Shown: positions 32,700 through 43,730 of the stretch, in pieces
Layout of the letters: the number at the start of each line of letters is the position of its first letter
How positions within the stretch are numbered: the stretch's first letter is position 1
NCBI GenBank assembly: GCA_920105625.2
Contig: OV050030.1
Span: 89,437,652 to 89,501,651, forward strand
DNA length: 64,000 nucleotides
Direction: 5' to 3'
Source of the DNA: Clusia tigrina
Taxonomy: Eukaryota; Arthropoda; Insecta; Diptera; Clusiidae
Notes under the pieces: model-generated
Database searches by the model: none
What the model saw: the letters and a program-made list of their open reading frames with translations, nothing else
Told to the model about the DNA's origin: nothing
Made by a program: the position numbers and the translations under genes

Positions 32700-34394
32700 C
32701 TAGACTGTAGTTCCTACATTCCTAGTCCCACGTACTTCCGGCCTTATTATTACTTCCTTTCTTTGGGCAATTGAATTAACTCGGGGACTACTGAAGTTAC
32801 CCCTGCTGTCCCTCAAGGGTGGAACCGGGCGCCTCGTAGCTGGCTCCCTTCTACTTTGATTCCATTCTGTGTCTCCTTGGCACTGTCTACTTGCCTCATG
32901 ACCATATGTTTGGCACTCCATACAGTAGGACGTGTTTTTGCGTGTAACGCATTGATCCCTTGTATGCCCAGGCTTATGACAGAATGAGCAAATGGGTTTC
33001 CTTGGCTGGAACCTCTTAACCAGGAATTCTTGGCCTCTTTGTTGCGGCAATTGGCCCATCAATCTACCGACTCCACATCTGTTTTGCTGATGTACTGTTC
33101 CTACCTCTGCTGCAGCATTCGTCCAGCAGATTCCACCTGTTGTCGTTCGTTGTTGTATTGCTGCTTCAGCGGACGAGACCGCTTCCACTAGCTCTGCCAT
33201 ACTCCTCGGCGTGAGAGTAAGAGTATAATTAGCTAAGTCCCTATTTATCAGGCCTGCCTTGAACACAGAAATCATAGCCCGTTCTACTTGAGCCTTGTAT
33301 GCTGCAACATTTCCTGGAAACTGCCTGTTGGCTTCCATCTCAGCAGCATTCCCCAGAGACTGGAGCCTTCGTCCCCAGGCTCTCACTTCCTCCCCAGGTC
33401 TCTGAGTTGATTCCTGAATTTGCCATACAAGACAGTCGTATGACTTTTGTTGCAAATACGTCCAATCCAAGAGTGCATATAATTCTTCCAGGGTGCACAC
33501 CGAGCTATGCACCAGTAAATCAAATGCATCACCTGTGGTTCTTTGCCTAATACACTTTATTATGTGTTCCCTATCCGTTTTCGGAAGACTCTGTTGCGCT
33601 AGCTCACAACCTTCTTTGAAGCGCCGTATCTCAGTTCTCAGATCATACAACTCGACTCCTGAGAACATGGGCACCAACTTCTCAACCGCATGAGCAACTT
33701 CCAGAATGCCCATTTTACTCCTTTGTGATTTCTCAATTGCTGGTAAAACCTTAGCTTTATTAATCTCTTTGGGAGTTTCCAAATTCTCTTCTCCCGGATC
33801 TGAGAGGTAATTGGCCAGTGACGGACTCAAACTAATTAGTCTTCGATCGTTCGTTCGCACAGGCGAAATACTGTCCACAGTATCGGGACTTTTGTGCACC
33901 GCTATTGCTTCCGGCTCCTTTGGCGGATATCCCTGATTTTTATTATTTATCGGGCTTCCCGGAGAAAAAGGCTCGACACCGATTTCAGATGCGCCAAACA
34001 AAAATTCCGCTTGCCTTTCTTCATTAAGTACTAATTTTGGCTTTACCATGCGGCTTATCCCTTCTGGTGTTAAATATTCCGGCCAGCGAACTTCAGGAGG
34101 CAATGTCAATACTGTCTGTGTAAATCCAGCCGATGCTGATTTTGGTCTCTCCTTTTTATGTGAGTTGCTATTGGTCGCCCGTCCTCTTTTCAATTCTGCA
34201 CACTCCTTCTCCAACAGCGCTGCTGCTTCCTCTGTTTCCGTCAATCTCTGATAAAGTTCCTTTACCTTCCAATCTTCTGTTTTCTTATGAGAACTGAACA
34301 ACTTTTCTTCTGTTCTTTTTTGGATTGCCGTTAAGGCTTGATCCGCTACTTCTAATGGTGACACAGCTCCTCCAGCATTCGCCTGCTTCCACAA
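32700..34394 (-). CDS. Gypsy copy 2 Gag (main part)
   Basis: 564 residues in one frame, covering both gag blocks that are separate in copy 1: a coiled-coil N-terminal section, PPEVRWPEYLTPEGI, a capsid-like domain beginning MGILEVAHAVEKLVPMF, and the knuckle CSFCHKPGHTRDQC with an Arg/Ser-rich tail. It ends at TAG where copy 1 reads CAG (TV-stop-EKEEQE), a nonsense change before the protease. The N-terminal ~100 residues lie in another frame at 34562-34858, so the Gag start is lost. Confidence 0.75.
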   Translation of the reverse strand: MWKQANAGGAVSPLEVADQALTAIQKRTEEKLFSSHKKTEDWKVKELYQRLTETEEAAALLEKECAELKRGRATNSNSHKKERPKSASAGFTQTVLTLPPEVRWPEYLTPEGISRMVKPKLVLNEERQAEFLFGASEIGVEPFSPGSPINNKNQGYPPKEPEAIAVHKSPDTVDSISPVRTNDRRLISLSPSLANYLSDPGEENLETPKEINKAKVLPAIEKSQRSKMGILEVAHAVEKLVPMFSGVELYDLRTEIRRFKEGCELAQQSLPKTDREHIIKCIRQRTTGDAFDLLVHSSVCTLEELYALLDWTYLQQKSYDCLVWQIQESTQRPGEEVRAWGRRLQSLGNAAEMEANRQFPGNVAAYKAQVERAMISVFKAGLINRDLANYTLTLTPRSMAELVEAVSSAEAAIQQRTTTGGICWTNAAAEVGTVHQQNRCGVGRLMGQLPQQRGQEFLVKRFQPRKPICSFCHKPGHTRDQCVTRKNTSYCMECQTYGHEASRQCQGDTEWNQSRREPATRRPVPPLRDSRGNFSSPRVNSIAQRKEVIIRPEVRGTRNVGTTV

Positions 34395-34561
34395 TTCCTG
34401 AGCTTCTTCCCTGCTCGTACTCGCTTCGAACTGGTCAACTATTTTCCCAGTTTCACCTCTGACTGTATTGATTTCAATCTGTTCCTTATTTCCTCGGTTG
34501 GCGAAACCAAACTCACAATCTGTTGTCCTAGTCCCTGTAATTCAGAACTAAATGTATCTGC

Positions 34562-34858
34562 TCATTCGTTGATCAGACTATTTACGTAGTCTGCGTAATT
34601 TTCCGCAAAATATTTTCCTTTGCCGTACTCAACTGCGTGAGGCAACAACAGCCCGTGATTATTGTTGAACTCTCTCCCCAGATTTTGCAACTGTGTTATT
34701 CGCTTGCGGTAATACACGTTGTCCTTACGTAACCTGCCGTCTTTCTTAAAATTACGGACCAGTTCTTCAATCGCTTCGCCAATTTGCTCCTGCATCAGCA
34801 GTAATCCTTGCGCTTCCTTCGTTATATCCCAAATGCCAGAACAGATGGCGTATCCCAA
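34562..34858 (-). pseudogene. Gypsy copy 2 Gag N-terminus, out of frame
   Basis: 98-residue frame that aligns with the first ~100 residues of the copy 1 gag (KDGRLRKDNVYYRKRITQLQ against KDSKARKNSAYYCNRITELE). It is separated from the main gag by a frame change between about 34395 and 34560. Confidence 0.6.
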
Positions 34859-35746
34859 TTACAAATAAAAATCCAATAATTGTTAAAACTTTTTACAATA
34901 TTTTATTTTATCTTACTTAATGATTCAAAACAGAGTTATTAAAAAAAAAACATTCCACCGTAAATTCTATCTTTATATACATATTCTGCTATACTTGTTT
35001 TCCATCACAAAGTTCCGCTGTCTACCGGCGTCCATTAAGTCCTTCCATCAATGCAAATTGGTCCTTGACTTCCTCACAGATACTCCTTGTTTTCCTCACA
35101 TGTATCCCCATATCCAACCACCAACTTTAATACTCCCAAAAATCCATAGAAAAGGCCATATGTTTGTAAAAACCGAAATTTGATTTACAGGCAAAAGTGT
35201 CTTGCTTCATTCCTGGTAATTTGAATCCATATTTAAAAATAAAAATAAACGTATGCGCCTTGTAATAATAGCATTTAAATGTTTTCAATATCCAATTTTA
35301 ATATACGAACCGAAATTTAATATATCTTAATCGCAGCCACGAAACACGCTGCCAATCGAATACTCGCAACGCCTCCAAAAAGTGAACCTAACTTTATTCA
35401 AGTATTTGACACGGACAAGAGAATCAAACTCTAATCCCGCGAGACGAGCATAAAGAACACCATCCCCTATTATGAATGCATGAACTCTATACCGTGGCAC
35501 GTTCTTTCCGAACCAAACCAACCGGTATGCACAAGTTCGCAATACAATAGGGGTTAGTAACCCGCAAGGAAATTTGTTTCCTCTAGAATCATTTTCACAC
35601 GTTTCACACCCCCCGAGAATGCTGAAATTAAAAGTAAGTAAAAATATGAGCCTAATCTCAGTGAAACAAACCTATACAACCTGACCATTAACAATTTTTG
35701 CGAATCAACCTAGTGTCATCTAACCGCAGCGGCTATTCAGCCCCGA
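34859..35746 (-). other. Leader of gypsy copy 2
   Basis: Untranslated leader between LTR remnant and gag. The part at 35330-35745 matches the copy 1 leader; the part nearer gag does not. No coding call. Confidence 0.5.
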
Positions 35747-35835
35747 TGCTGCTTCTTCTGCATGACCGGCGCAAATGCGCCTACACGGCCAATGAAGAAT
35801 CGTCGACAAAATTCACTTGATTCTAACTCACAATA
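35747..35835 (-). repeat. Probable 5' LTR remnant of gypsy copy 2
   Basis: The outer 20 bp resemble the LTR start (TGAGTTAGAATCAAG), and the inner edge meets the same GC-rich putative primer-binding region as in copy 1 (about 35722-35746). Only ~89 bp lie between, versus ~450 in the 3' LTR, and most of it does not match. Either an internal deletion or replacement. Weak call. Confidence 0.4.
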
Positions 35836-35884
35836 ATACGGTTTGGCACTAGAAACACAAAATCTAATTTTTTGCGGTTAAAAC

Positions 35885-36199
35885 TCTACAGCACTGTACC
35901 CTCTTATGGGTGAAACATCTAAGTGAAGGTGGGCTAAGTAAGCCATCAAATTTAATAATGGAAACTCTGAAATCATGCGAAGCAATTTTTTTGAAATTAA
36001 ATGGAGAAAAATTATTGCTTACTAGCGGATATTTGCAAAAACATTTGACGGAAGTAAAGGACGTTAAAGCAAAGGAAAACGTGAAAAACTTATTTTTAGA
36101 TGTAGAATGTACTTTAGAATAAGATTACTTAATACAGAAATTCCTCAAAATACCAATGCAGGAAGAGAAAATCCAATAAAAGAACAACGTAATTTTTAA
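35885..36199 (+). pseudogene. P-element/THAP9-like transposase C-terminal fragment
   Basis: Reading LLWVKHLSEGGLSKPSNL, then LNGEKLLLTSGYLQKHLTE, matches the C-terminal region of P-superfamily transposases (W..xLS.GGL..PS). A frame change near 36090 leads into FRCRMYFRIRLLNTEIPQN in the next frame, the conserved end motif (C R . Y F R I R . L N), with TAA at 36197-36199. The upstream catalytic domain is absent; the gypsy copy 2 insertion edge (35839) lies just before it. The missing part is not obvious on the far side (before 22946). Family call by motif memory. Confidence 0.6.
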
Positions 36200-36272
36200 G
36201 AAAATTGTTTCATTTTTCACTATCAAATAATTTGAAAAGAAAAATAATAAATTATCCCACTGTCATATTTAC

Positions 36273-36346
36273 ACAAATATTTTACTGGAAATTATTAGCC
36301 AATAGGAACACAAATATTTTGCCGGAAATTATTAGCCAATAGGAAC
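36273..36346 (+). repeat. Two 37-bp direct repeats
   Basis: ACAAATATTTT(AC/GC)(T/C)GGAAATTATTAGCCAATAGGAAC occurs twice in tandem with two mismatches. It lies shortly after the P-like fragment, so it may be subterminal repeat sequence of that element. That link is inference. Confidence 0.75.
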
Positions 36347-36969
36347 ACTTACCGTGATGTCATTTGTGCTACATGCGCAGAACAGTTCAATTTTCTACGC
36401 GGGATGTGGTAATCTTTGTTTCTATCATTCTTAGGAGCATATCTACGGTAATTTTCGGCAGGGTACCTTGAATCGATTATATCGGCCCTATTTCTTGTGT
36501 ATGGCTTTGTAGTGTCAATAAAAGTACTAATATAAAAATTTTGTATAGTTATATTAATATGTCAACAGTGGGCGTGGCTGTAAAAATAACACTCCCATTT
36601 TTTGTGTGGTGTTTAATGTTAGTATCCGCAACCTTCCTGTGAAATCCCGTAACCTAGTAATGGGTATTGTTTAATTTTGGGCGTGGCAGTTGTATTCTGA
36701 TCTCCATATTCTGCACACACATTATTATGGACTCCAAGTATATTTCTGCTTTTTTTTATTCCGATGACTACAATACGCGCATATATATTAAAAGTGGGCG
36801 TGTCTTTTCCCTGAGCAACCCTATTTGTTTATAATGTCCACATGTGCCTTCTCGTAAAATTTCAACAAATTGAACACTTGTTAATAGTTAAAAATTACAA
36901 CCCAGTTTTTGCATAGTGGACCCACATCTCCATAACTGCCAAATTACTCCACTGTTCCGTAAATGGGAC
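36347..36969. other. Non-coding stretch with GGGCGTG(G/T) motifs
   Basis: No coding frame. The motif GGGCGTGGC or GGGCGTGTC appears three times (about 36568, 36680, 36794). Such dispersed motifs are common in fly non-coding DNA; no function assigned. Confidence 0.4.
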
Positions 36970-36974
36970 CGACG

Positions 36975-37013
36975 CACAGTGCTCCGTTGCCATACAAAAG
37001 TTGGACAAAAATA
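36975..37013 (+). repeat. Transib 2 left end: heptamer, 23-bp spacer, nonamer
   Basis: CACAGTG at 36975-36981, spacer 36982-37004 (23 bp), then ACAAAAATA at 37005-37013. The V(D)J signal is CACAGTG, 12 or 23 bp, ACAAAAACC; seven of nine nonamer bases match. Confidence 0.8.
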
Positions 37014-37390
37014 GAAGGAGTTGTTCGAATCTAATGAAAATTTATTTCCTAAAGGATTATGGCATGCTGATTTCAAAACTGAAATCAGTTTTTTGATACC
37101 GGTTTCGGGTTTCTCATAAACCTGGTTATCAGAAATTTTTTTTTGTAGACGCTTTAGTTGCTAGTACTCATACTCGGCCATAATTAAAAATGGTGTAAAG
37201 TTTAATAATAATAATAAAATATCAGTGCAATTATTTTTTAAATATTGCCAATTAAAAACCTAAGCTCAATTGTTTCCTTCGGTTTTGGATAGAACGCAAT
37301 TTAAAAGACAACGCTAACTCACCTTCTTAATGTGTGCCTACTTTTATGTTAAGACAATTGAAAAGCAGGTTTTCTAATTAAGCATAGTTG

Positions 37391-38191
37391 TTATTCTGTA
37401 GAATCTGTTTCGAAGCTATACGAATTTTCTGATGATGAAGAAGACGAACGACTTAATAACGACGAAAACTGTTCTGCATTATCGTTCGTATTTTCATCTT
37501 GAACTATATATTCCTCCATAAATTTATTGGAGCCCAATAAGAATTTCTTTCTGCGTTTAATATATCTTTTTGACGAAAGCAATGGATCCGAAGATAGCAA
37601 AAAATGTATCATCACTTTGTTAGTATCCTCTCGTCCCGTTTTTCGACAATGAGACAGCCGATGTTTTCGAACATTCTTATGGGATGCTTCCAACGCTTCT
37701 TCTGACAAAGAACCTAAAAGGATACATGAAATTTATTCTTTTTCAAAGATCAATTGAATAAATGTTACCAATTGGTAAATCAAAGAATTTGATTACTTCG
37801 CATCCGTGGACTAAAACTTTGTGGACAGAACTGGGCATATTGTACCAACCATAATTTCTGAGGTACAACTCCCTGGTCTCTTTAAGCAGCTGGCCAAACT
37901 GCTCTTGTTGAATCTCTTTTCCACAAGACAAAATCCATAGCACGAGTGAAAATTGGTAAATCAAATTTTTATCAAGCTAAGTTATTTCTGCGGCTATGTC
38001 AATATTTGAAAAAAGCGGCGAGCAGTGTTTCCGTCGTTAGTTGTGCAAAAACCTTGCTTGACTTGGTCAATTATTAAACCCGTTTTAAACTACAATCCAT
38101 GCCCCATTTGCTTATAAGGGACAGCTTTCTCGTTGGGCTAATATTTTTACAAAGGTCTAAAATGACTTTCGAAGTTATGCGCATCAAAGCC
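37391..38191 (-). pseudogene. Transib 2 transposase, C-terminal remnant
   Basis: On the minus strand from the BEL edge: LISKWGMDCS (first catalytic Asp motif, cut short), then KTGLIIDQVKQGFCTTNDGN and ARRFF. A further frame (37743-37964) has GKEIQQEQFGQLLKETREL, YGWYNMPSSVHKVLVHG, and 37391-37708 has MSEEALEASHKNVRKHRLSH with the Glu region, ending in a Ser-rich acidic tail. Each block has a counterpart in Transib 1 in the same order. Missing between the first two are the VDGKVCNALTDT and FYECLLHVS segments, so the catalytic core is incomplete. Confidence 0.8.
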
Positions 38192-38490
38192 TGTTTATGG
38201 GAATGGTCAGCCTTTTTACCAACCGCTTGAACTATTCAATTTTTAAACGACCGATAATGAAAACTGCCACTACGTGTGCTTAAGGTGTATGATCAGCTGG
38301 TGAGAATTTTATTTGCACAGTGCAAGCTATGCTAATACATCAAAAATACATATACAAAATTAAAGGAGGAGAGAGAGAGAGAGAGAGAGAGAGAGTTAAA
38401 TTAAGAGAGTTAAACATTGTTATATTAAGAGACATTGTTATATTACTAAAATACGAGTATTTATAATTAAATAAAGTGTTACTACGAACA
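38192..38490 (-). repeat. 3' LTR of BEL copy 1
   Basis: TG...CA repeat of 299 bp matching 44363-44659. It contains an AATAAA-like signal and a (GA)n run at about 38368-38394, which accounts for most of the length differences between LTRs. Confidence 0.93.
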
Positions 38491-39192
38491 TCCTCCCCCC
38501 GTTGGAAGGGTCACGCTTTCAACATTGCCAGGATCTGTGGGAAAGCAGCATAGTTTGGTCACGGCTCGTTTGAGTATACCACTTGATGTGCGAAGAACCG
38601 CCACACGAACAACATTGTCATCACCCTTAATTGTTTCAGCTACTCTTGCCATTTGCCACTTTAAATGTGGAATATTTTCGTCCTTTATCAAAACAAGAGC
38701 TCCCACTTGTAGATTTGCTGAAGCGTGTTGCCATTTGGTTCTTTGCTGCAGAAGAGTGAAGTACTCCGAACTCCATTTTCTCCAAAATTGTTGCTGCATA
38801 TAGCAAACGCGTTGCCAACGATTTAATCAATTAAAATTCAAAGGAGTGATATCCGGTTCTATTATAGCGGTGAAGGGACCACCAATAAGAAAATGGGCAG
38901 GAGTTAGTACGTCTAAATCGTCAGGATTTTCTGAAATGGGACAAAGAGGACGTGAATTTACAATTGCGGATATTTGACACACAAGAGTACGGAGCTCTTC
39001 GAAATTTAGAATGTTTGAAGCGACAGCTCGATAAAAATGAAACTTGGCGGTTTTAATAGCCGCCTCCCAGAGTCCTCCAAAATGTGGAGGTCTAGGTGGT
39101 ATGCATTTCCAATCAATTCCATCGCTGAGGCATTGCTGCTCAACTGCTCTTAAGTGTGTCTCATTGAAGAACAACCTTTTTAGAGAAACCAA
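38482..39192 (-). pseudogene. BEL copy 1 integrase, C-terminal part
   Basis: After the TAA at 39193 the same frame reads CIPPRPPHFGGLWEAAIKTAK (the BEL-type integrase Glu region), VNSRPLCPIS and LTPAHFLIGGPF, then a TGA in N-stop-LNRWQRV. Past the TGA, 38482-38799 gives FWRKWSSEYFTLLQQRTKW and the beta-rich C-terminal domain ending VTLPTGGGCS, next to the 3' LTR. Both stops are shared with copy 2. Confidence 0.85.
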
Positions 39193-41139
39193 TTAATTTT
39201 TCGCCCCTACGAAATTTGTTGCGTTGTCTGACCAAATGGTTTTCGGTTTTCCTCGAGTGCATGTAAAACGGCGTAGAGCTGCCAAGAATGCTGGAGTAGA
39301 CAAATCCTTTACCAGTTCCAAGTGGACAGCCTTTGTAGAAAAGCAAATAAATAGGCAGACGTAACATTTTATTGGTGGTCTATTCCGAACTTCAGACCGA
39401 TAGTAGAATGGCCCACAAAAGTCCGTACCAGTAACTAGAAAGGCTCTGTTTGCTTTTACTCTTCCTTCCGGTAAATCTCCCATGATGTGCTCCGTTAACC
39501 TAGGCCGTACGTGCAAGCACCTGATACACTTATTAATGATGTGGCTTACTGCCTTGCGACCACCTACTGGCCAATATTGTAGTCGAATTGCGGCTAATGA
39601 TGCCTGCGTCCCTGCATGCATTAATTTGCGATGAAAGAATTATATTATCGAATTTGTAACCGGATGCCCTTGGGGCAATATAATTGGATGCTTCGATTCA
39701 AAGTCCAGAGATGAATGCTGGAGGCGTCCTCTCACTCGCATTAAACCAAAGTTATCTAAAAATGGTGTGAGAGAGCAGATTTTGCTAGATGATGCTACGC
39801 GACTACCAGATTTGAGTATTTTGTAATCTGGGAAGTGCCTTTGTTGTACCATTCGAATCAATAAATATGTACCTTGATGAACATCCTCTACTGTAAGTGG
39901 ACCCCTTCGGTCCTTGCCTCGCGAAATAAATTTGTAAATATAGCCGAATACTCGTTGCAGCTTTCCAAAGGAGTTAAGAAATTTGCATTTTAATGATAAG
40001 TCCGACATGTTTGATGTTGAAAGCAAAATATTCTTGCGCTTCTCGGGCAGTTCCTTAACATAACCTGGGGTATCTGGCCACGTATCTCGATCGCCTTGAA
40101 GAAAAGGAGGGCCATGCTTCCAAAGCTTACATTTCAGTAATTCACGTGGTGTGGATCCCCTTGACAGGATATCTGCAGGATTCATTGTGGTTGGTACAAA
40201 ATGCCATTTCATTCCTGCAGTGAGAATTTGAATATTATTCACTCTATTTGAAACGAATACTGTGAAATTTGACGGTTCATTTCGTAACCATGATAATACC
40301 ACCATGGAATCTGACCAGCAGTGAAAATCACATTCAAAAATTCCTAATTTTGAAATTGAGCTTACAAGTTCCGATAGGAGCATAGCTGCAGATAACTCTA
40401 GTTTTGGGACTGTCAGGATTTTTAGTGATGAAACTCGTGATTTCGAACAAAGTAAATCTACATTGATTCCATTCTTATTTTGTGATCGAATGTAAATGCA
40501 CGCACCATATGCCGACAGGCTTGCATCACAAAATGCATGAACTTCCACCTTCGAGCATGGCAACAAAACTAAGCGACGAAATTTAGAACTCTCTACTGTT
40601 TTAAATTCTTCCAATAAATTTACCCAAGGTGAATAAAGTGTCTGGGGTAAGCTCTCGTCCCAGTCTACCTTGTCCTTCCATAGTTGTTGAAGCAAGATTT
40701 TGGCCTTAGTGATGACAGGACCAATCAAGCCTAATGGGTCATAAAATCGGGCAATGGTGGACAATACCGATCGTTTTGTCACTTTACCCGGAAGTGAGTG
40801 TGGCATGAATGAAAACAAGAAAGAATCTGCCACAGGATCCCATACCAAGCCAAGAGTTTTGGTCACGTCGCTCCCATCACTAAATCTCAAATATTTTTCT
40901 TTATCTTCTTCTGGAACTTGGTTTAGCACCTTAGAATTGTTGTAACACCATTTTCTTAATTTGAAATTTCCTTTATTAAGGAGCTTAGTTGTTTGACTCA
41001 TAATCTCCGTGACTTCGTCTTCAGAATTTCCTCCTGAAATGAGGTCGTCAACATAGAAATCTCTGCGAACTGTCTCTGCACCAATTGGCAGAACTCGCTC
41101 TTCATCATAAGCTAATTGATGCATGGTACGAATAGACAA
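39193..41139 (-). pseudogene. BEL copy 1 RT palm, RNase H, integrase front
   Basis: The frame 39640-41139 has YVDDLISGG (catalytic DD, near 41040), RFYDPLGLIGP and RNase H motifs VEVHAFCDASLSAYGA and FHCWSDSMVVLSW, then HFVPTTMNPADILSRG. The frame 39193-39621 starts the integrase: MHAGTQASLAAIRLQYW with a zinc-binding His pair, INKCIRCLHVRP, TGTDFCGPF (catalytic Asp) and IWSDNATNFVGAKN (second Asp). It ends at an in-frame TAA shared with copy 2. Reverse-transcribes and integrates the element when intact. Confidence 0.85.
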
Positions 41140-41214
41140 AAATGCCGCCGATTTCGTACCGTATGTGACCGTATCTAACTTATATATTTGTATATTTTCC
41201 TCTGGAGAGGAGAG

Positions 41215-42595
41215 TCACGCCATAAAATGCATTGAAGAAAATTTGTCAGGATGCTGCATTCGTAGACATCTGTACATTTTGCATATATCTCCTGTTAGAG
41301 CGATCTCAAAGGTTCGGAAGCGTAATAGAATACTGAAAAGATTTGGCTGGATTGTAGGTCCAGCCATCAGCAAATCGTTAAGCGAATAGCCAGTGGAAGT
41401 TGATGCTGACGTATCAAACACAACTCGCAATTTTGTTGTTGTGCTGTCTGACTTAAAAACACAATGATGAGGCAAAAAATACGTTGGAGTGCCAAGGTAA
41501 CAATCGTCGGCAAGTGACATGTGATTTAAATCTCTGTACTCCTTAATAAATGATGAGTATTGAATTCGTAATTCAGTGTTTCGAAGAAGCTTTCTTTCTA
41601 AAGACTTAAAACGCAATAATGCTTGCTGATACGATTCACCAAGGAGGTCAATGCTATGTTTTGTGGGAAGACGCACAGAGTACTCGCCAGAACTTAAACG
41701 TTTAACATTGTTTTTGAAGTGCAATTCGCACTCAGAGCTTTCATTAGTAGCCTTACGCTCAGTCTCAACAAAATGCTCTACCTCCCAAAAACTCCTTAAT
41801 AGCTTCTCTAAAGAGCCATCAGAATCATTTTCTGAAGCACGTTTATTGACGACTGCTAAAGATACAATTTTACTAGTGGAAGGTTGTCTTCCACCACATA
41901 CAATCCAGCCTAACTTTGTTTTCTGAAGGAGTGGTAAGGTTGGGCTCAATCGAATTTGGCCGACGCACATCAAATCAAAGAAGAGTCCGGCTCCAATCAA
42001 AATATCCACACGCTGAGATTTGAAGAATGTTGGGTCGGCAAGAGTTATATTTGAAGGTATATTCCAACATGTTGCATTTAAAGAGATATTGGGTTGATGG
42101 TCGGTGATCGAAGGAATGGCAACGGCTGTGATTGAGGTATGATAACCACCATCATGAGATTGAAAACAGATATCAACAGTTTGGTCAGCCACAAAATCCC
42201 TTTCACCAATTCCAGGTTTTTGATTTGGTTGTTCTGAGTTGTAGCTGACTAGCGGCACGATTTGCTATAAAATTTAATTGTGACGCGGAATCAAGCATTG
42301 CTCTGAATGGAATCGGGTTTCCTGTTCTTGGTTTCAAAAACACAATTGCAGTAGCGAGAAAAATAAAATCTTCGGGCATTGCGCTTGATGTGGCAAGCTG
42401 AGAGTTCAGAAGTGAAGTTGACACCAGGGCTGCCTGTGAATTGTGGGCAGGAGCAGAAAGGTTAGAACAATTTGATATTACAGCAGCAGCTTGAGGCGAA
42501 GCAATGTGATCAAAATGTAATAGTGTATGATGCTTAGATGAGCACTGCTTGCAACAGACAGATTTGTAATTTTTGATAATATGCCCTGGTTTCAA
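41215..42595 (-). pseudogene. BEL copy 1 knuckle, protease and RT front
   Basis: 42203-42595 holds the zinc knuckle and the protease start (FRAMLDSASQLNFI, with DSAS replacing the usual DSGS/T type motif). After a one-base frame change, 41215-42258 continues the protease (DILIGAGLFFDLM) and then the RT (CYLGTPTYFLPHHCVFKSDS, LRVVFDTSAS with the RT front, LNDLLMAGPTIQPNL). It ends near LTGDICKMYRCLRM, the first RT Asp, at another frame change. Confidence 0.8.
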
Positions 42596-42637
42596 ACAAT
42601 TAATACATAGCTGTCGCCTTTTGGCTTCTTTAAACCG

Positions 42638-43730
42638 TTAGGTGGGAGATAACCTTAAAAAAGGCGAACAGGAAGTAATTGCATGCTCCCTTACAATGCA
42701 AAATGTGCAAGGTTGATTAGGATGAACTGTGACGAACGCATGTTTAGTACCCACCTGCTTGCTCAGTGTCTGGCTTACCGAGGCTGCAGTTATACCTTCC
42801 ATTATCCGGCATCTCTTCTCCAGGAACTCCACCATAGATTCCCACGTTGGTATGTCGTGCGAAGGAGATTCCTCCTCCCACTTCGCTCTGGTTCCAGCAT
42901 CGACCTTGCTGTTAACCAGATATATGAACACACTATCAAGAAGTTCATCTCGACCGGCAATAGAGTACAAGGCTCTTAGGTGAGATTTAATCTTATCACA
43001 CATTTGCCTTAAACCAATGGCAGAGCCATCACGAACCGTCTTTAGATTGAAAATTTCCTTAACATGTGTCTGAAACTGAATGCGTTTAATATCGAATCTA
43101 GATTTTAGCAAAGTTACCGCATTAATATAATTTTGGTCGTTTATTTCCAATGACCGAATGGCATCCATCGCTGTTCCACTCAAACAAGATTTTAAATGCT
43201 GGAATTTTTCCACGCCCTTTAAATTTTGATGGTTGCCAATTATTGTTTCAAACAATGACCAAAAGTCAGGCCACTCAGTGATCGTACCATCGAAACGTGG
43301 CAACTCTAACTTCGGCAAATACGAAGTTTTACAGTTTGAAGCCTCCATCGAAAACTGTCTTGGGAGTAGATGCCATCGCACCTGAAGACGCACGCTCCTT
43401 TAGCTCTTTGGCAATCGCAGATTTAATCTCCGAAAAGTATTCAAAAAATTGGCATCGAGCATCACTCTCAATTTCTTCATGGTCCTTCATCTCCAATTGA
43501 GTTTGCACGTCTTCGAACTGCTCTTGCAATCGATTGAGCTGCTCCAATTTGATGGAAAGCAGTAATTCATCAGATGAACGTAACACAATTTCAGTTAGTC
43601 CCTTCTGTATTAACTGCAATTGCGAGATGAACCATGCAATTTTACGCGCCAAGAACATCCGATTTTTATTAACCGTTTCCAGAACCGCTGGATTTGACAC
43701 GGAATGTCGACCTTTCTTTGATCTTGACAT
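42638..43730 (-). pseudogene. BEL copy 1 gag
   Basis: First frame 43329-43730 (133 residues) starts MSRSKKGRHSVSNPAVLETV and is helical. A one-base frame change then leads to MEASNCKTSYLPKLELPRF, the conserved BEL gag motif (LPKLELPxFDG), and a capsid-like domain to 42638 (DFWSLFETIIGNHQNLKGVEKF and following). The frame ends at an in-frame TAA in SPT-stop-RFKE; past it the zinc knuckle part (CINCLKPGHIIKNYKSVCCKQC) continues in the same frame. Gag forms particles around the RNA. Both lesions recur in copy 2. Confidence 0.85.

Larger units (their letters stand above)
22950..35835 (-). mobile_element. Ty3/gypsy-like LTR retrotransposon, copy 2, with nested Transib
   Basis: Read from 35835 leftwards: short LTR remnant, leader, gag, protease, RT (interrupted by Transib 28314-31859), RNase H, integrase, a long non-coding 3' region, polypurine tract and a ~450-bp 3' LTR. 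ATAC at 22946-22949 and 35836-35839 may be the 4-bp target duplication. Without the Transib and its CGTCG duplicate it is about 9.3 kb. Coding has several frameshifts and a DSG to DSA change in protease, so it is dead. Gag and leader match copy 1 (1-4891). Confidence 0.85.

Noticed and set aside
38366..38394. GA microsatellite as an independent repeat
   Set aside because: It is part of the BEL LTR and recurs in all four LTRs with length variation.
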